Assembly: GCA_051275515.1 (NCBI GenBank)
Contig: JBNMOT010000087.1
Span: forward strand, 1-14,709
Reading direction: 5' to 3'
Origin: Oleispira sp051275515
GTDB taxonomy: Bacteria; Pseudomonadota; Gammaproteobacteria; Pseudomonadales; Oceanobacteraceae
DNA: 14,709 nucleotides
The position numbers and the translations under genes were made by a program. Of this stretch, positions 14,391 through 14,709 are shown one piece after another (the stretch's first letter is position 1; each line of letters begins with the position of its first letter). Below the pieces are notes generated by a model. The model made no database searches. It worked only from the letters and a program-made list of their open reading frames with translations, and had not been told where the DNA came from.

Positions 14391-14709
14391 CCACCCTTAA
14401 TAATTCTTCAATCGTGGTAGTGCCTAATAAAACTTTGCGAATACCATCTTGCTGGATTGAGGTGCATAAGGTGCGAGCGTGAGTTTCTAATGCTTGTTCG
14501 CCTGCTCGGTCATGGATAAGCGTTTTCATTTTTTCGTCAACGGGAACAACTTCATAAATCCCTTGGCGACCTCGGTAACCCAGTTGATTGCACTTCTCAC
14601 AACCATTGGCGTGGAAAATAGTCGGCGCCTGTTGTTTGTCGACGGCCAATAATTCACATTCTGAATCATCGGCAATGGCTGCTTGTTTACAGTCTTCGCA
14701 AAGAATACG
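14380..14709 (-). CDS. gspE: GspE, type II secretion ATPase, C-terminal part (5' end outside window)
   Basis: Cytoplasmic hexameric ATPase that powers type II secretion; only the last 109 residues are present and the frame is open to the right window edge. In the fragment, LCEDC (Cys4, Cys7) and GCEKC (Cys37, Cys40) form the four-cysteine zinc subdomain of GspE, followed by GYRGRQGIYEVVPVDE and the C-terminal GIRKVLLGTTTIEELLRVA, all standard. Walker motifs lie outside the window. An internal TTG at 14649 is inside the zinc domain and is not a start. It heads the visible part of the operon, with gspF 14 nt downstream. Confidence 0.96.
   Translation of the reverse strand, partial: RILCEDCKQAAIADDSECELLAVDKQQAPTIFHANGCEKCNQLGYRGRQGIYEVVPVDEKMKTLIHDRAGEQALETHARTLCTSIQQDGIRKVLLGTTTIEELLRVAKG

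Noticed and set aside
1..14709. CRISPR arrays, tRNA or rRNA genes, insertion sequences, integrases
   Set aside because: Looked for on both strands; no regularly spaced repeats, no cloverleaf or rRNA signature, no transposase-like protein and no terminal inverted repeats were seen.

Overview
The window reads as chromosomal DNA of a marine-type gammaproteobacterium with moderately low GC. A RapA SNF2-type ATPase, an Enterobacteria-like glutathione reductase, a gspE-to-gspM type II secretion operon and a cheR-cheD-cheB cluster together fit the Oceanospirillales/Alteromonadales range; that placement is inference from family resemblance, not a search. There are fourteen genes, two of them cut by the window edges.

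Layout. Bases 1-3205 (+) hold the end of a tightly packed chemotaxis operon: cheR (3' end only), cheD, cheB and a small two-helix membrane receptor-like protein whose start overlaps the cheB stop. Bases 3206-3670 are non-coding, with a perfect 14-bp inverted repeat. rapA (3671-6451, +) follows and ends in a strong intrinsic terminator. On the minus strand, convergent with rapA, lies gor (best start a TTG at 7924) with its own promoter. Upstream of gor is a minus-strand operon read right to left: gspE (C-terminal part only), gspF, G, H, I, J, K, L and M, with spacings from 43 nt down to 14-nt overlaps. The operon ends at gspM; there is no gspN here, and gspC/gspD are outside the window if present.

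How the genes work together. CheR methylates, CheB demethylates/deamidates and CheD deamidates receptor glutamyl/glutaminyl side chains, so the left block is the adaptation module of a chemosensory array. The Gsp proteins form the inner-membrane platform (F, L, M), the ATPase (E) and the pseudopilus (G major; H, I, J, K minor, all with prepilin N-termini) of a type II secretion machine. RapA recycles RNA polymerase and Gor keeps glutathione reduced; both are housekeeping.

The most interesting point is the last gene of the chemotaxis operon. It has a receptor signalling hairpin but no sensor domain. Near its C-terminal end it carries an F-E-D-I-T-C-Q stretch resembling the CheZ phosphatase motif F-Q-D-L-T-G-Q, followed by a linker and an acidic-hydrophobic tail ending in Phe. 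The same six-residue tail pattern (G-[D/E]-V-E-L-F) ends CheD two genes upstream. This suggests, as a hypothesis, a membrane-bound receptor/phosphatase hybrid and a shared docking tail within one chemosensory operon.
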